Source of the DNA: an uncultured Lachnospiraceae bacterium
Lineage (GTDB): Bacteria; Bacillota; Clostridia; Lachnospirales; Lachnospiraceae
NCBI GenBank assembly: GCA_902803745.1
Contig: CADCRB010000042.1
Coordinates: 1 to 23,310 of the forward strand
Direction: 5' to 3'
Length of the DNA stretch: 23,310 nt
Within the stretch, counting starts at the first letter, position 1. The number at the start of each line of letters is the position of its first letter. The translations under genes were made by a program, and so were the position numbers. This document shows, one piece after another, positions 15,876 through 23,283 of the stretch. Under the pieces are notes generated by a model. It had not been told where the DNA came from. It did not search any database and worked only from the letters and a program-made list of their open reading frames with translations.

Positions 15876-16874
15876 CTAATCGTCTTCCTCCTTATATCCT
15901 GCTATCGTATCTACGTATTTCCCGGTTCCCGCTGCAACAGCAGTCATCGGATCTTCCGCGGTCATAGTGTTTATACCGGTCTTTTCAGTAATAAGTTCCT
16001 CCAGACCTCTCAGCATAGCTCCGCCCCCGGTAAGAACTATCCCCCTTGATGCTATGTCAGCTGCCAACTCCGGAGGTGTACGCTCCAAAACGCCATGTAT
16101 CGCTTCAATAATCTGGGCCGTTACCTCCCTTAGCGCCTCTTCAGTCTCTTCAGAAGAAACCTTTACTGTAACCGGAAGTCCGGTAAGCAGGTTACGGCCT
16201 CTTATATCCATATAATCAACCTCAGGTTTTCTGAAGACACAACCGATATGTATCTTCAAATCTTCAGCGGTAGGTTCTCCGATAAGAAGATTATGCTTCT
16301 TTCTCATATACCTGACTATCGCATCATCAAAATCATCTCCGGCAACCTTAATGGAAGTGGACTCCACAGGCCCTCCCAAAGAGATGACTGCTATATCCGA
16401 TGTACCGCCTCCTATATCCACAACCATATTGCCACAAGGCTTAGTTATATCAATGCCTGCTCCGATCGCAGCTGCTATGGGCTCCTCTATGATCTTGACC
16501 TCTCTGGCACCGGCCTGATAGGCCGCATCTTCAACGGCTTTCCTTTCTACCTCTGATGCTGCTGAAGGCACTCCCACACATACTCTAGGCTTCCTAAACG
16601 TTCGTTTCCCAACAGCCTTCTGTATGAAGTGCTTCAGCATCTTCTCGGTAACCGTATAGTTTGATATGACGCCCTGCCTCATGGGTCGTATGGCTACCAC
16701 GTTGCCCGGCGTACGACCAAGCATGAGTCGCGCTTCCTCGCCGATAGCCATTATTTTATTCGTATCCCTGTCGAAGGCTACGACGGAGGGTTCCTTCAGT
16801 ACCACTCCCTTGCCTCTTATATATACGAGCACACTTGCCGTGCCCAGATCTATTCCTATGTCTACACCTGCCAT
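15876..16874 (-). CDS. mbl: MreB/Mbl actin-like cell-shape protein
   Basis: A 332-residue bacterial actin that guides lateral wall synthesis under the membrane. The ATPase signatures are complete: phosphate-1 GIDLGTASVLVYIRGKGVVL-type (7-26), EEPIAAAIGAG near 135, phosphate-2 VDIGGGTSDIAVISLGG near 153, and adenosine LTGGGAMLRGLEE near 286. The length equals Bacillus Mbl (333). The paralogue name is chosen from synteny: in B. subtilis mbl also precedes flhO and flhP, whereas mreB is followed by mreC/mreD. The ribosome site GAGG is five bases upstream, and a sigma-A type promoter lies about 44 bp before the ATG. This is the first gene of the long operon. Confidence 0.93.
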   Translation of the reverse strand: MAGVDIGIDLGTASVLVYIRGKGVVLKEPSVVAFDRDTNKIMAIGEEARLMLGRTPGNVVAIRPMRQGVISNYTVTEKMLKHFIQKAVGKRTFRKPRVCVGVPSAASEVERKAVEDAAYQAGAREVKIIEEPIAAAIGAGIDITKPCGNMVVDIGGGTSDIAVISLGGPVESTSIKVAGDDFDDAIVRYMRKKHNLLIGEPTAEDLKIHIGCVFRKPEVDYMDIRGRNLLTGLPVTVKVSSEETEEALREVTAQIIEAIHGVLERTPPELAADIASRGIVLTGGGAMLRGLEELITEKTGINTMTAEDPMTAVAAGTGKYVDTIAGYKEEDD

Positions 16875-16917
16875 TTTTTCCTCATTTCATATCGTCTTGC
16901 CTACTGTCTAACAAGAT

Positions 16918-16946
16918 AGGATAACCCAAAATGATGAAACTTTCAA
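16918..16946 (-). promoter_or_regulatory. sigma-A type promoter of the mbl operon
   Basis: Minus-strand TTGAAA (16946-16941), a 17-bp spacer, and TATCCT (16923-16918). Transcription would begin near 16911, giving a leader of about 37 nt that contains the GAGG ribosome site. It sits just beyond the uvrA terminator, so the mbl unit is insulated from uvrBA. Confidence 0.65.
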
Positions 16947-16971
16947 CACAGCAGATGGCCATTTCTCAAAT

Positions 16972-17011
16972 CAAAAAACAGCACGGGCGCAGCCCTCATT
17001 TGCGTCCGTGC
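16972..17011 (-). terminator. intrinsic terminator after uvrA
   Basis: An 11-bp stem with one A-C mismatch joins 17001-17011 and 16981-16991 (minus strand GCACGGACGCA ... TGCGCCCGTGC). It has a 9-nt loop and is followed on the minus strand by TGTTTTTTG. It lies 43 bp after the uvrA stop. A second, weaker repeat ATAAATC / GATTTAT (17016-17022 and 17033-17039) lies between the stop and this stem. Confidence 0.85.
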
Positions 17012-17053
17012 ATCATAAATCCTTCCATGTATGATTTATATCGGCATATTGAG

Positions 17054-19921
17054 TTAATTCCTGAACCTTTTTGAGATCATTTTTTTTATATATTTTCCGG
17101 TATAACTGTTATCATCTTTTGCCACCTGCTCCGGAGTTCCCGAGGTTACCACCGTGCCTCCTCCGTCACCGCCTTCTGGCCCCATATCTATTATGTAATC
17201 ACCACATTTTATTACATCAAGATTATGCTCAATGACCACAACAGTATTACCGGACTCAGCCAGCCGGTCAAGAATGGAAATAAGTTTTTTCACATCATCA
17301 AAATGCAGGCCAGTAGTAGGCTCATCCAATATATATATGGTCTTTCCCGTACCTCTTTTTGAAAGCTCCGTAGCAAGCTTAATACGCTGTGCTTCTCCGC
17401 CGGAAAGCTCTGTAGAGGGCTGTCCCAGCTTTACGTATCCAAGCCCTACGTCATAGAGGGTCTGTATCTTATTTCTTACAGTAGGAACATTATCAAAAAA
17501 AACCAATGCCTCTTCAACAGTCATGTCCAGTACATCAGAAATATCCTTACCCTTATAGGTCACATCAAGGGTCTCACGGTTATATCTTTTCCCATGGCAG
17601 ACATCACAGGGGACAAATACATCCGGCAGGAAATGCATCTCGATCTTTATTATCCCGTCACCGCTGCATGCCTCGCATCTTCCGCCCTTTACGTTAAAAG
17701 AAAAACGGCCTTTCTTATAACCCCTTGCCTTGGCCTCCTGAGTAGCAGCAAATAGATCCCGAATCAGATCAAAGACACCGGTATACGTAGCTGGATTGGA
17801 TCTGGGAGTTCGCCCTATGGGCGACTGATCTATATCTATCACTTTGTCCAATTGCTCCAGGCCTTTTATTCCGTCCGATGCCCCGGGAATAGTCCTGGCC
17901 CTGTTCAGCTTCTTCGCCGCAGTCTTGTATAGTATCTCATTTATCAGAGACGATTTCCCGGAGCCGGAAACTCCTGTAACGATGGTCATGACTCCCAGTG
18001 GTATTTTTACATTTATTTTTTTTAGATTATTCTCCCTCGCCCCCCTTATCTCTATCCAACCGGAAGGTTTCCGTCTTTTTTCCGGTACCGGAATAGCAAG
18101 CTCTCCGGAAAGATATTTCCCGGTTATGGAATCCTTTACTTTCGCTATTTCGTCAGCCGTCCCTTCTGCAACAAGCTTGCCCCCATGCATTCCTGCTCCC
18201 GGACCTATATCTATGATACGGTCTGCGGCCCTCATGGTATCCTCGTCATGCTCTACAACTATCAGAGTATTTCCCAGATCCCTGAGTCTTTTCAATGTAC
18301 CCAGGAGCTTGTCATTATCCCTCTGATGAAGTCCTATTGAAGGCTCATCCAAAATATATGCCACTCCTACCAGACCGCTTCCTATCTGCGTCGCAAGTCG
18401 TATCCTCTGAGCTTCTCCTCCTGACAAAGTGCCCGTAGCCCTGGAAAGCGTCAGGTAATCAAGCCCCACATCATTCATAAACTTTATCCGGGAGTGTATC
18501 TCTTTAATTATCTGACGGCCGATAAGGATTTGCTGTTCGGTTATGGAGTCCGGTATAGCATCAAAATAGATTAGCAGTTCTTTTACGGACATTTCTGTAA
18601 GCTCGAATATATTCTTATCATCCACCGTAACAGCAAGGGATTCCTTCTTAAGCCTGCGTCCTCCGCATGTCTCACAGGGAGATATTCGCATATACTGTTC
18701 GTATTCGGCCTTTGCCGACTCAGAAAAGGTCTCCCTGTATCGGCGCTCCATGTTTTTTATCAGACCTTCAAACGCCTCGTCATATACTCCTTCAGATCTT
18801 GAACCCTTGTAATGTACTTTGACGACTTCACCATCAGTGCCATATACAAAAATACGACGTACCTTTTCCGGCAGTTTTTCATATGGCGTATCAAGCGAGA
18901 ATTTATATTTATTTGCCAGTGCTTCAAGCAATGCATGCCCATAGCTTCCTGGGTCTCTGGAATTCATCCATCCCATGCAGTTTACACAGCCTTCATTAAA
19001 CGACAGAGATTTATCCGGAATCATCAGATCCTCATCAAATTCCATCTTATATCCCAGGCCTGCACAAGTCGGACAGGCACCGAAGGGATTATTAAACGAA
19101 AAGCTTCTTGGCTCTATAGGTGGTATGGATATCCCGCAGTCCGGACAGGAAAAGCTGTTTGAAAAAGATAACGTTTGCTCTCCCTGGTTCACATCCACAT
19201 TTAGAAGCCCATCTGAGATCTCCAAAACATTTTCGATGGAACCGGAAAGGCGTGCCTCTATGCCCGGCTTTACAACAAGCCGATCTACCACGATCTCTAT
19301 TGTATGTCTGATATTCTTATCCAGCTCAATGTCCTCAGACAGCTCGTATAAAGAACCGTCTACTATAACTCGAACGTAACCGGATTTCTTTGCTCTCTCA
19401 AGGATTTTCTCATGACGCCCCTTTTTTCCGCGAACGACAGGAGCAAGAAGTTGTATCTTAGTACGTTCCGGCAACTGCATTATGATATCAGCCATTTGGT
19501 CTGCAGTCTGCCTTTCTATTGGCTTACCGCAATTCGGGCAGTGAGGTATACCTATCCTTGCATACAGAAGTCTCAGATAATCATATACCTCAGTCACCGT
19601 TCCTACCGTTGATCTTGGGTTTCGATTTGTTGACTTCTGGTCTATTGATATTGCGGGAGGAAGTCCTTCAATAGAGTCAACATCGGGCTTATCCATCTGT
19701 CCCAGAAACATCCTGGCATAGCTGGAAAGGGACTGCATATATCTTCGCTGTCCCTCAGCATAAATTGTATCAAAGGCAAGAGAGGACTTTCCCGATCCGG
19801 AAAGTCCTGTCATTACGATAAGCTCATTTCTGGGTATATCCACAGAAAGGGATTTGAGATTGTGCTCTCTGGCTCCCCGTATCTTTATATATTTCTTTAC
19901 ATCTTTTTCCTGCTTTTTCAT
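17054..19921 (-). CDS. uvrA: excinuclease ABC subunit A
   Basis: Damage-sensing ATPase of nucleotide excision repair; as a dimer it loads UvrB on lesions. The 955-residue protein has both ABC modules: Walker A GLSGSGKS (39-46) and GVSGSGKS (about 650), signatures LSGGEAQRIRL (about 495) and LSGGEAQRIKL (about 838). Its zinc modules include CPNC near 125, CPDC/CPTC near 258-285, and the CEAC...CDVC finger near 750. The length is normal. ATG 19921 overlaps the stop of the glycosyltransferase gene as ATGA and has AGAGGATAA upstream, so uvrA is translated behind that gene rather than directly behind uvrB. The terminator at 16972-17011 follows. Confidence 0.98.
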   Translation of the reverse strand: MKKQEKDVKKYIKIRGAREHNLKSLSVDIPRNELIVMTGLSGSGKSSLAFDTIYAEGQRRYMQSLSSYARMFLGQMDKPDVDSIEGLPPAISIDQKSTNRNPRSTVGTVTEVYDYLRLLYARIGIPHCPNCGKPIERQTADQMADIIMQLPERTKIQLLAPVVRGKKGRHEKILERAKKSGYVRVIVDGSLYELSEDIELDKNIRHTIEIVVDRLVVKPGIEARLSGSIENVLEISDGLLNVDVNQGEQTLSFSNSFSCPDCGISIPPIEPRSFSFNNPFGACPTCAGLGYKMEFDEDLMIPDKSLSFNEGCVNCMGWMNSRDPGSYGHALLEALANKYKFSLDTPYEKLPEKVRRIFVYGTDGEVVKVHYKGSRSEGVYDEAFEGLIKNMERRYRETFSESAKAEYEQYMRISPCETCGGRRLKKESLAVTVDDKNIFELTEMSVKELLIYFDAIPDSITEQQILIGRQIIKEIHSRIKFMNDVGLDYLTLSRATGTLSGGEAQRIRLATQIGSGLVGVAYILDEPSIGLHQRDNDKLLGTLKRLRDLGNTLIVVEHDEDTMRAADRIIDIGPGAGMHGGKLVAEGTADEIAKVKDSITGKYLSGELAIPVPEKRRKPSGWIEIRGARENNLKKINVKIPLGVMTIVTGVSGSGKSSLINEILYKTAAKKLNRARTIPGASDGIKGLEQLDKVIDIDQSPIGRTPRSNPATYTGVFDLIRDLFAATQEAKARGYKKGRFSFNVKGGRCEACSGDGIIKIEMHFLPDVFVPCDVCHGKRYNRETLDVTYKGKDISDVLDMTVEEALVFFDNVPTVRNKIQTLYDVGLGYVKLGQPSTELSGGEAQRIKLATELSKRGTGKTIYILDEPTTGLHFDDVKKLISILDRLAESGNTVVVIEHNLDVIKCGDYIIDMGPEGGDGGGTVVTSGTPEQVAKDDNSYTGKYIKKMISKRFRN

Positions 19922-20730
19922 TTATCCTCTGTTTCGTCCTCCGGTTTTTTGATCTCGGGACAGTATTTTTCGATCATACTTTTTGTAAACCCGGGAGACC
20001 ATCTTGTCACTATAACGGAATCATGGCTTATTTCCCGCACCCTCAAGCCTTTAAGCTGTTCGATATATTCCAGCGTTACCTTCTTTGATATCTTGGATTC
20101 CCCTGAATTCCTGTCGTGAAATTCATATGGAATCTCTACAATAAGATGATACCGGGTCATAGCAAGCACTTCCACCATGATCTTCCAGCCTATCGGCTTG
20201 AGCTCTGCTCCCTCAAGCATTTCCTTCCGAAACATAAACAGTCCGGAAGTTGGATCCGATATGTTACGAAGGGATGAAAGGGCTGCCTTTCCCATCCATC
20301 TTGCCGTTCCGGAAATGAATTTTCTTACAATATTAAGACCTCCATCAGAGCCTCCCTTTATCAGCCTCGATGGAATACACATATCGGCACCCGAAAGCAT
20401 GGCTGCATACATCGGACGAAGAATAGCCGGGGGATGCTGAAGGTCTGCATCCATGCATGCCAGAAAAACGCCGTCTGCCATATGAAAACCCTCTATAACC
20501 GCGGTTGCAAGTCCGGTTCTTTCTTCGCCTTCTCTATGATGATATCTGCAATGCGGGTCCTTATCACATAGTTCTTTCAATACTTCCGGCGTATTGTCAT
20601 CTGAATCATCTATAAATAAGATATTGTAGTCGATACCGCAAAGGGCTTCCCCCACCTGAAGAGCCAGCTCTTCCACATTTCCCGCTTCATTAAAAGTCGG
20701 TACAACAACAGACAGCTTTTCAGACATCAT
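19918..20730 (-). CDS. GT2 glycosyltransferase, DPM1-like (polyprenyl-phosphate mannose synthase type)
   Basis: A 270-residue soluble GT2 enzyme. Motifs: VVVPTFNEAGNVEEL (7-21), FIDDSDDNTPEVL (38-50), the metal-binding DADLQHPP (93-100), DPTSGLFMFRK (158-168) and SGESKISKK (208-216). The DADLQHP, DPTSG and ESK pattern is that of dolichol/polyprenol-phosphate mannose synthases, which move mannose from GDP-mannose to a lipid carrier at the inner face of the membrane; glucose-transferring relatives share it. No C-terminal membrane helices are present, unlike GtrB-type members. It lies between uvrB (22 bp gap, AGGAAAGAGAGG ribosome site) and uvrA (ATGA overlap), an unusual place. GDP-mannose genes (manC, manA) lie 17 kb away. 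Confidence 0.88.
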   Translation of the reverse strand: MMSEKLSVVVPTFNEAGNVEELALQVGEALCGIDYNILFIDDSDDNTPEVLKELCDKDPHCRYHHREGEERTGLATAVIEGFHMADGVFLACMDADLQHPPAILRPMYAAMLSGADMCIPSRLIKGGSDGGLNIVRKFISGTARWMGKAALSSLRNISDPTSGLFMFRKEMLEGAELKPIGWKIMVEVLAMTRYHLIVEIPYEFHDRNSGESKISKKVTLEYIEQLKGLRVREISHDSVIVTRWSPGFTKSMIEKYCPEIKKPEDETEDK

Positions 20731-20752
20731 ATTCCTCTCTTTCCTAAATTGT

Positions 20753-22801
20753 TTATCTTTGTGATAATGCTTTCTTTAATTCTATCATATTATCCCGAAG
20801 CATTGCTGCAGATTCAAAATCAAGCTCAGCAGCTGCTTTTTTCATCTGCTTTTCTACTTTCGCAATAAGCTTTTCCAGCTCTTTCTTATCCATGGATTCC
20901 GGGTCTTTCTCAAGCTCGTATTCGCTCTTTGCCACCTTTTTTGATATGGATATCAGCTCCCTTACTGCCTTTTGGATTGTCTGTGGTGTGATGCCATGTT
21001 CCTCATTGTACGCCTGCTGAAGCTTCCTCCGTCGATCTGTCTCATCTATGCATTCTTTCATAGAACCGGTAATGGTATCGGCATACATTATAACATGCCC
21101 GTTAGAATTTCTGGCAGCTCTTCCCACAGTCTGGATAAGTGACGTTGCAGATCTTAGAAATCCCTCTTTATCAGCATCGATTATGGCGACAAGAGATATC
21201 TCCGGTATATCAAGTCCCTCTCTCAAAAGATTGATGCCCACCAGCACATCGAATACATCAAGTCTCATATCCCTGATGATCTCGGCGCGCTCCAGTGTAT
21301 CCACATCCGAATGAAGGTACTTGACCCTTATGCCGATCTCCCTTAAATATTCTGTGAGATCTTCCGCCATTCTTTTGGTAAGGGTCGTGACCAATACCTT
21401 TCCTTTATTATCTGTCTCTTTGTTGATCTCTGATACAAGATCATCGATCTGGCCTTCGGTGGGACGTACAGATATCTCGGGATCGAGAAGTCCTGTAGGT
21501 CTCAGTATCTGCTCGGCCCTTAGTAACTCATGCTGCGCTTCATACTCTGCAGGTGTTGCAGAAACAAACAGGATCTTGTCAATATGGCTTTCCCACTCTT
21601 CAAACGAAAGCGGTCTGTTATCCTTTGCTGACGGAAGTCTGAAGCCGTACTCAACCAGAGAGGATTTTCTGGCCTGATCTCCATTATACATACCTCCTAT
21701 CTGGGGGATGGTGATATGACTCTCATCTACTATTATAAGGAAATCATCAGGAAAGAAATCCATAAGAGTCAGGGGTGCCGAGCCAGGCGCTCTGCCCGCC
21801 AACGGTCTGGAGTAATTCTCTATACCGGAGCAAAAACCTGTCTCCCTCATCATCTCTATGTCAAAATTTGTCCTCTCCGAGATTCGCTGTGCCTCTATGA
21901 GTTTATCTTCGGACTTGAAATACCTGACCCTCTCATCCAGTTCCTTCTCTATCTCTGCTATACCACGCTCCATCTTATCTTTTGTTACTACATAGTGGGA
22001 CGCTGGAAAGATGGCCGCATGTTTCAGCTCTGCCTTGGGATGTCCGGTAAGTACATCAAACTCTATGAGACGGTCGATCTCATCACCGAAAAACTCGACT
22101 CTTATACCTGTGTCATCTGACTCAGCAGGAAATATATCCAGCACATCTCCGTGAACTCTGAAAGTAGACCTCTTAAAGTCAGCCTCTGCCCTGTCATATC
22201 TTATCTCTATAAGTTCATGTATCACCTCATCCCGGTCCTTATTCATACCCGGACGAAGCGATATCATCATATGGATATAATCATCCGGTGAACCCAAGCC
22301 GTAGATACAGGATACAGAGGCTACTACTATTACATCTTTCCTCTCAGAAAGAGATGCCGTAGCTGAAAGACGAAGTTTGTCTATTTCATCATTTACAGAC
22401 GAGTCCTTTTCTATATACGTATCGGTAGAAGGAACATACGCCTCCGGTTGATAGTAATCATAATAGGACACAAAATACTCCACCGCGTTCTCTGGGAAGA
22501 ATTCCTTCATCTCGCCGTAAAGCTGGCCAGCCAGAGTCTTATTGTGGGAGATGATAAGCGTCGGAAGGTTCAGCTCCTTTATTATATTTGCCATGGTAAA
22601 GGTCTTACCCGAGCCTGTAACACCAAGCAGGGTTTGTGCCTGATTTCCTTCCTTAAATCCCCTCACAAGTTTTTCTATAGCCTGAGGCTGATCACCCGTT
22701 GGCTTATAATCCGAATACAATTTGAAGGCATGTCCTTTTTCAACAGACCTTTTTTCATGAGCAATCAGCGATGAGGATTGCATATTTTCCTGATTATCCA
22801 T
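20753..22801 (-). CDS. uvrB: excinuclease ABC subunit B
   Basis: Helicase-like core of nucleotide excision repair that verifies damage and recruits UvrC. The 682-residue protein has Walker A GVTGSGKT (60-67), the beta-hairpin YYDYYQPEAYVPSTDTYIE near 106-124, DESH near 358, helicase motif VI with QTVGRAARN near 560, and the C-terminal UVR coiled coil (EKLIAKVEKQMKKAAAELDF, last 45 residues) that binds UvrC. Most UvrB proteins begin only a few residues before the FKLYSDYKPTGDQPQAI block; here about 25 extra residues precede it. Starts at 22801 (AGAGG four bases upstream) and at Met7 (22783) are both possible. It leads the uvrB-GT2-uvrA operon. Confidence 0.97.
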   Translation of the reverse strand: MDNQENMQSSSLIAHEKRSVEKGHAFKLYSDYKPTGDQPQAIEKLVRGFKEGNQAQTLLGVTGSGKTFTMANIIKELNLPTLIISHNKTLAGQLYGEMKEFFPENAVEYFVSYYDYYQPEAYVPSTDTYIEKDSSVNDEIDKLRLSATASLSERKDVIVVASVSCIYGLGSPDDYIHMMISLRPGMNKDRDEVIHELIEIRYDRAEADFKRSTFRVHGDVLDIFPAESDDTGIRVEFFGDEIDRLIEFDVLTGHPKAELKHAAIFPASHYVVTKDKMERGIAEIEKELDERVRYFKSEDKLIEAQRISERTNFDIEMMRETGFCSGIENYSRPLAGRAPGSAPLTLMDFFPDDFLIIVDESHITIPQIGGMYNGDQARKSSLVEYGFRLPSAKDNRPLSFEEWESHIDKILFVSATPAEYEAQHELLRAEQILRPTGLLDPEISVRPTEGQIDDLVSEINKETDNKGKVLVTTLTKRMAEDLTEYLREIGIRVKYLHSDVDTLERAEIIRDMRLDVFDVLVGINLLREGLDIPEISLVAIIDADKEGFLRSATSLIQTVGRAARNSNGHVIMYADTITGSMKECIDETDRRRKLQQAYNEEHGITPQTIQKAVRELISISKKVAKSEYELEKDPESMDKKELEKLIAKVEKQMKKAAAELDFESAAMLRDNMIELKKALSQR

Positions 22802-22824
22802 ATATCCTCTTGTCGACTTTGATG

Positions 22825-22871
22825 ATTTTATCTCTTAACCTCTTTCGTCAAATCCAAAGCATAATTTAGCA
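22825..22871 (-). promoter_or_regulatory. candidate uvrB promoters
   Basis: Two weak options on the minus strand. One is an extended -10, TG-C-TAAATT (22871-22863), giving a leader of about 55 nt. The other is TTGACG (22851-22846) with TAAAAT (22830-22825), but with only 15 bp between them. Neither is convincing alone. Confidence 0.3.
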
Positions 22872-22910
22872 CATAATCCGAAGGTTATCTATATCTTCTC
22901 CAAAGATCAT

Positions 22911-22931
22911 TTCCTTTAGTTGTGAAAGGAA
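22911..22931. repeat. inverted repeat upstream of uvrB
   Basis: TTCCTTT (22911-22917) and AAAGGAA (22925-22931) are perfect 7-bp arms around a 7-nt loop. It could be a protein-binding site or a hairpin. There is no adjoining T run, so a terminator is unlikely. Confidence 0.5.
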
Positions 22932-23075
22932 TAATCTTATTTATCATTACTGTCCATTTTATAAATATCTTCTCCCTTAAGAGATTATATTATGATTACG
23001 CTTTCGAATAAAGAAGATATCCCCCGTTAACAGATTGACAGCGAGAATCAAAAATTTTTCATTTTAAGAAAGTGG

Positions 23076-23104
23076 TTGACAACACCTGAATGATAGTGTA
23101 TATT
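23076..23104 (+). promoter_or_regulatory. strong sigma-A type promoter for the right-edge gene
   Basis: Consensus TTGACA (23076-23081), a 17-bp spacer, and TATATT (23099-23104). Transcription would start near 23111, giving a 173-nt leader before ATG 23284. A second TTGACA at 23035-23040 has no suitable -10. Confidence 0.8.
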
Positions 23105-23120
23105 TCTCGTCAACAAATAC

Positions 23121-23142
23121 ATATATCTCCTATCGGATATAT
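23121..23142 (+). repeat. hairpin at the 5' end of the leader
   Basis: ATATATC (23121-23127) and GATATAT (23136-23142) pair around an 8-nt loop. A competing short stem, CCTAT (23129-23133) with ATAGG (23141-23145), uses part of the same bases. Both lie about ten bases after the predicted transcription start. Confidence 0.45.
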
Positions 23143-23165
23143 AGGAATTAGTTAAAGGGGTTTTT

Positions 23166-23237
23166 ATGTACACTTTGATATTTATTCTACCACGCTGGAC
23201 GAGCAGTCGATGTAAGAAGGTCTTTAGAGAGAACTGA
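23166..23237 (+). CDS. possible 23-codon leader ORF
   Basis: ATG 23166 opens 23 codons ending in TGA at 23235. An AAAGGGG ribosome-site-like run (23154-23160) lies five bases upstream. The peptide starts MYTLIFILPRW and ends with a basic stretch, KKVFREN. It lies inside the 173-nt leader, 46 bp before the main start codon. It could be a regulatory leader peptide, a small membrane peptide, or chance; there is no run of one amino acid that would mark a classical attenuator. Confidence 0.35.
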   Translation: MYTLIFILPRWTSSRCKKVFREN

Positions 23238-23283
23238 AAAGCAATTGATAACAGTTTTAATTATTGAAAAGGAGTGTAAGATC

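Larger units (their letters stand above)
22802..23283. other. 482-bp AT-rich divergent intergenic region
   Basis: This is the only long non-coding stretch in the window. The half near uvrB holds weak promoter candidates, a 7-bp hairpin, and three copies of AGAAGATAT: two on the minus strand (plus-strand complements within 22891-22901 and 22965-22975, where the longer 11-mer ATATCTTCTCC is repeated) and one on the plus strand (23012-23020). The other half holds a strong plus-strand promoter, a hairpin and a small leader ORF. I see no tRNA, LexA-type box of the GAAC-N4-GTTC form, or known riboswitch. Confidence 0.7.

Noticed and set aside
22866..22910. 14-codon minus-strand ORF after the inverted repeat upstream of uvrB
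   Set aside because: Very short, its ribosome-site-like run is too close to the ATG, and it overlaps the candidate uvrB promoter.
23035..23063. Second TTGACA as an additional promoter
   Set aside because: No acceptable -10 hexamer occurs 16-18 bp downstream.
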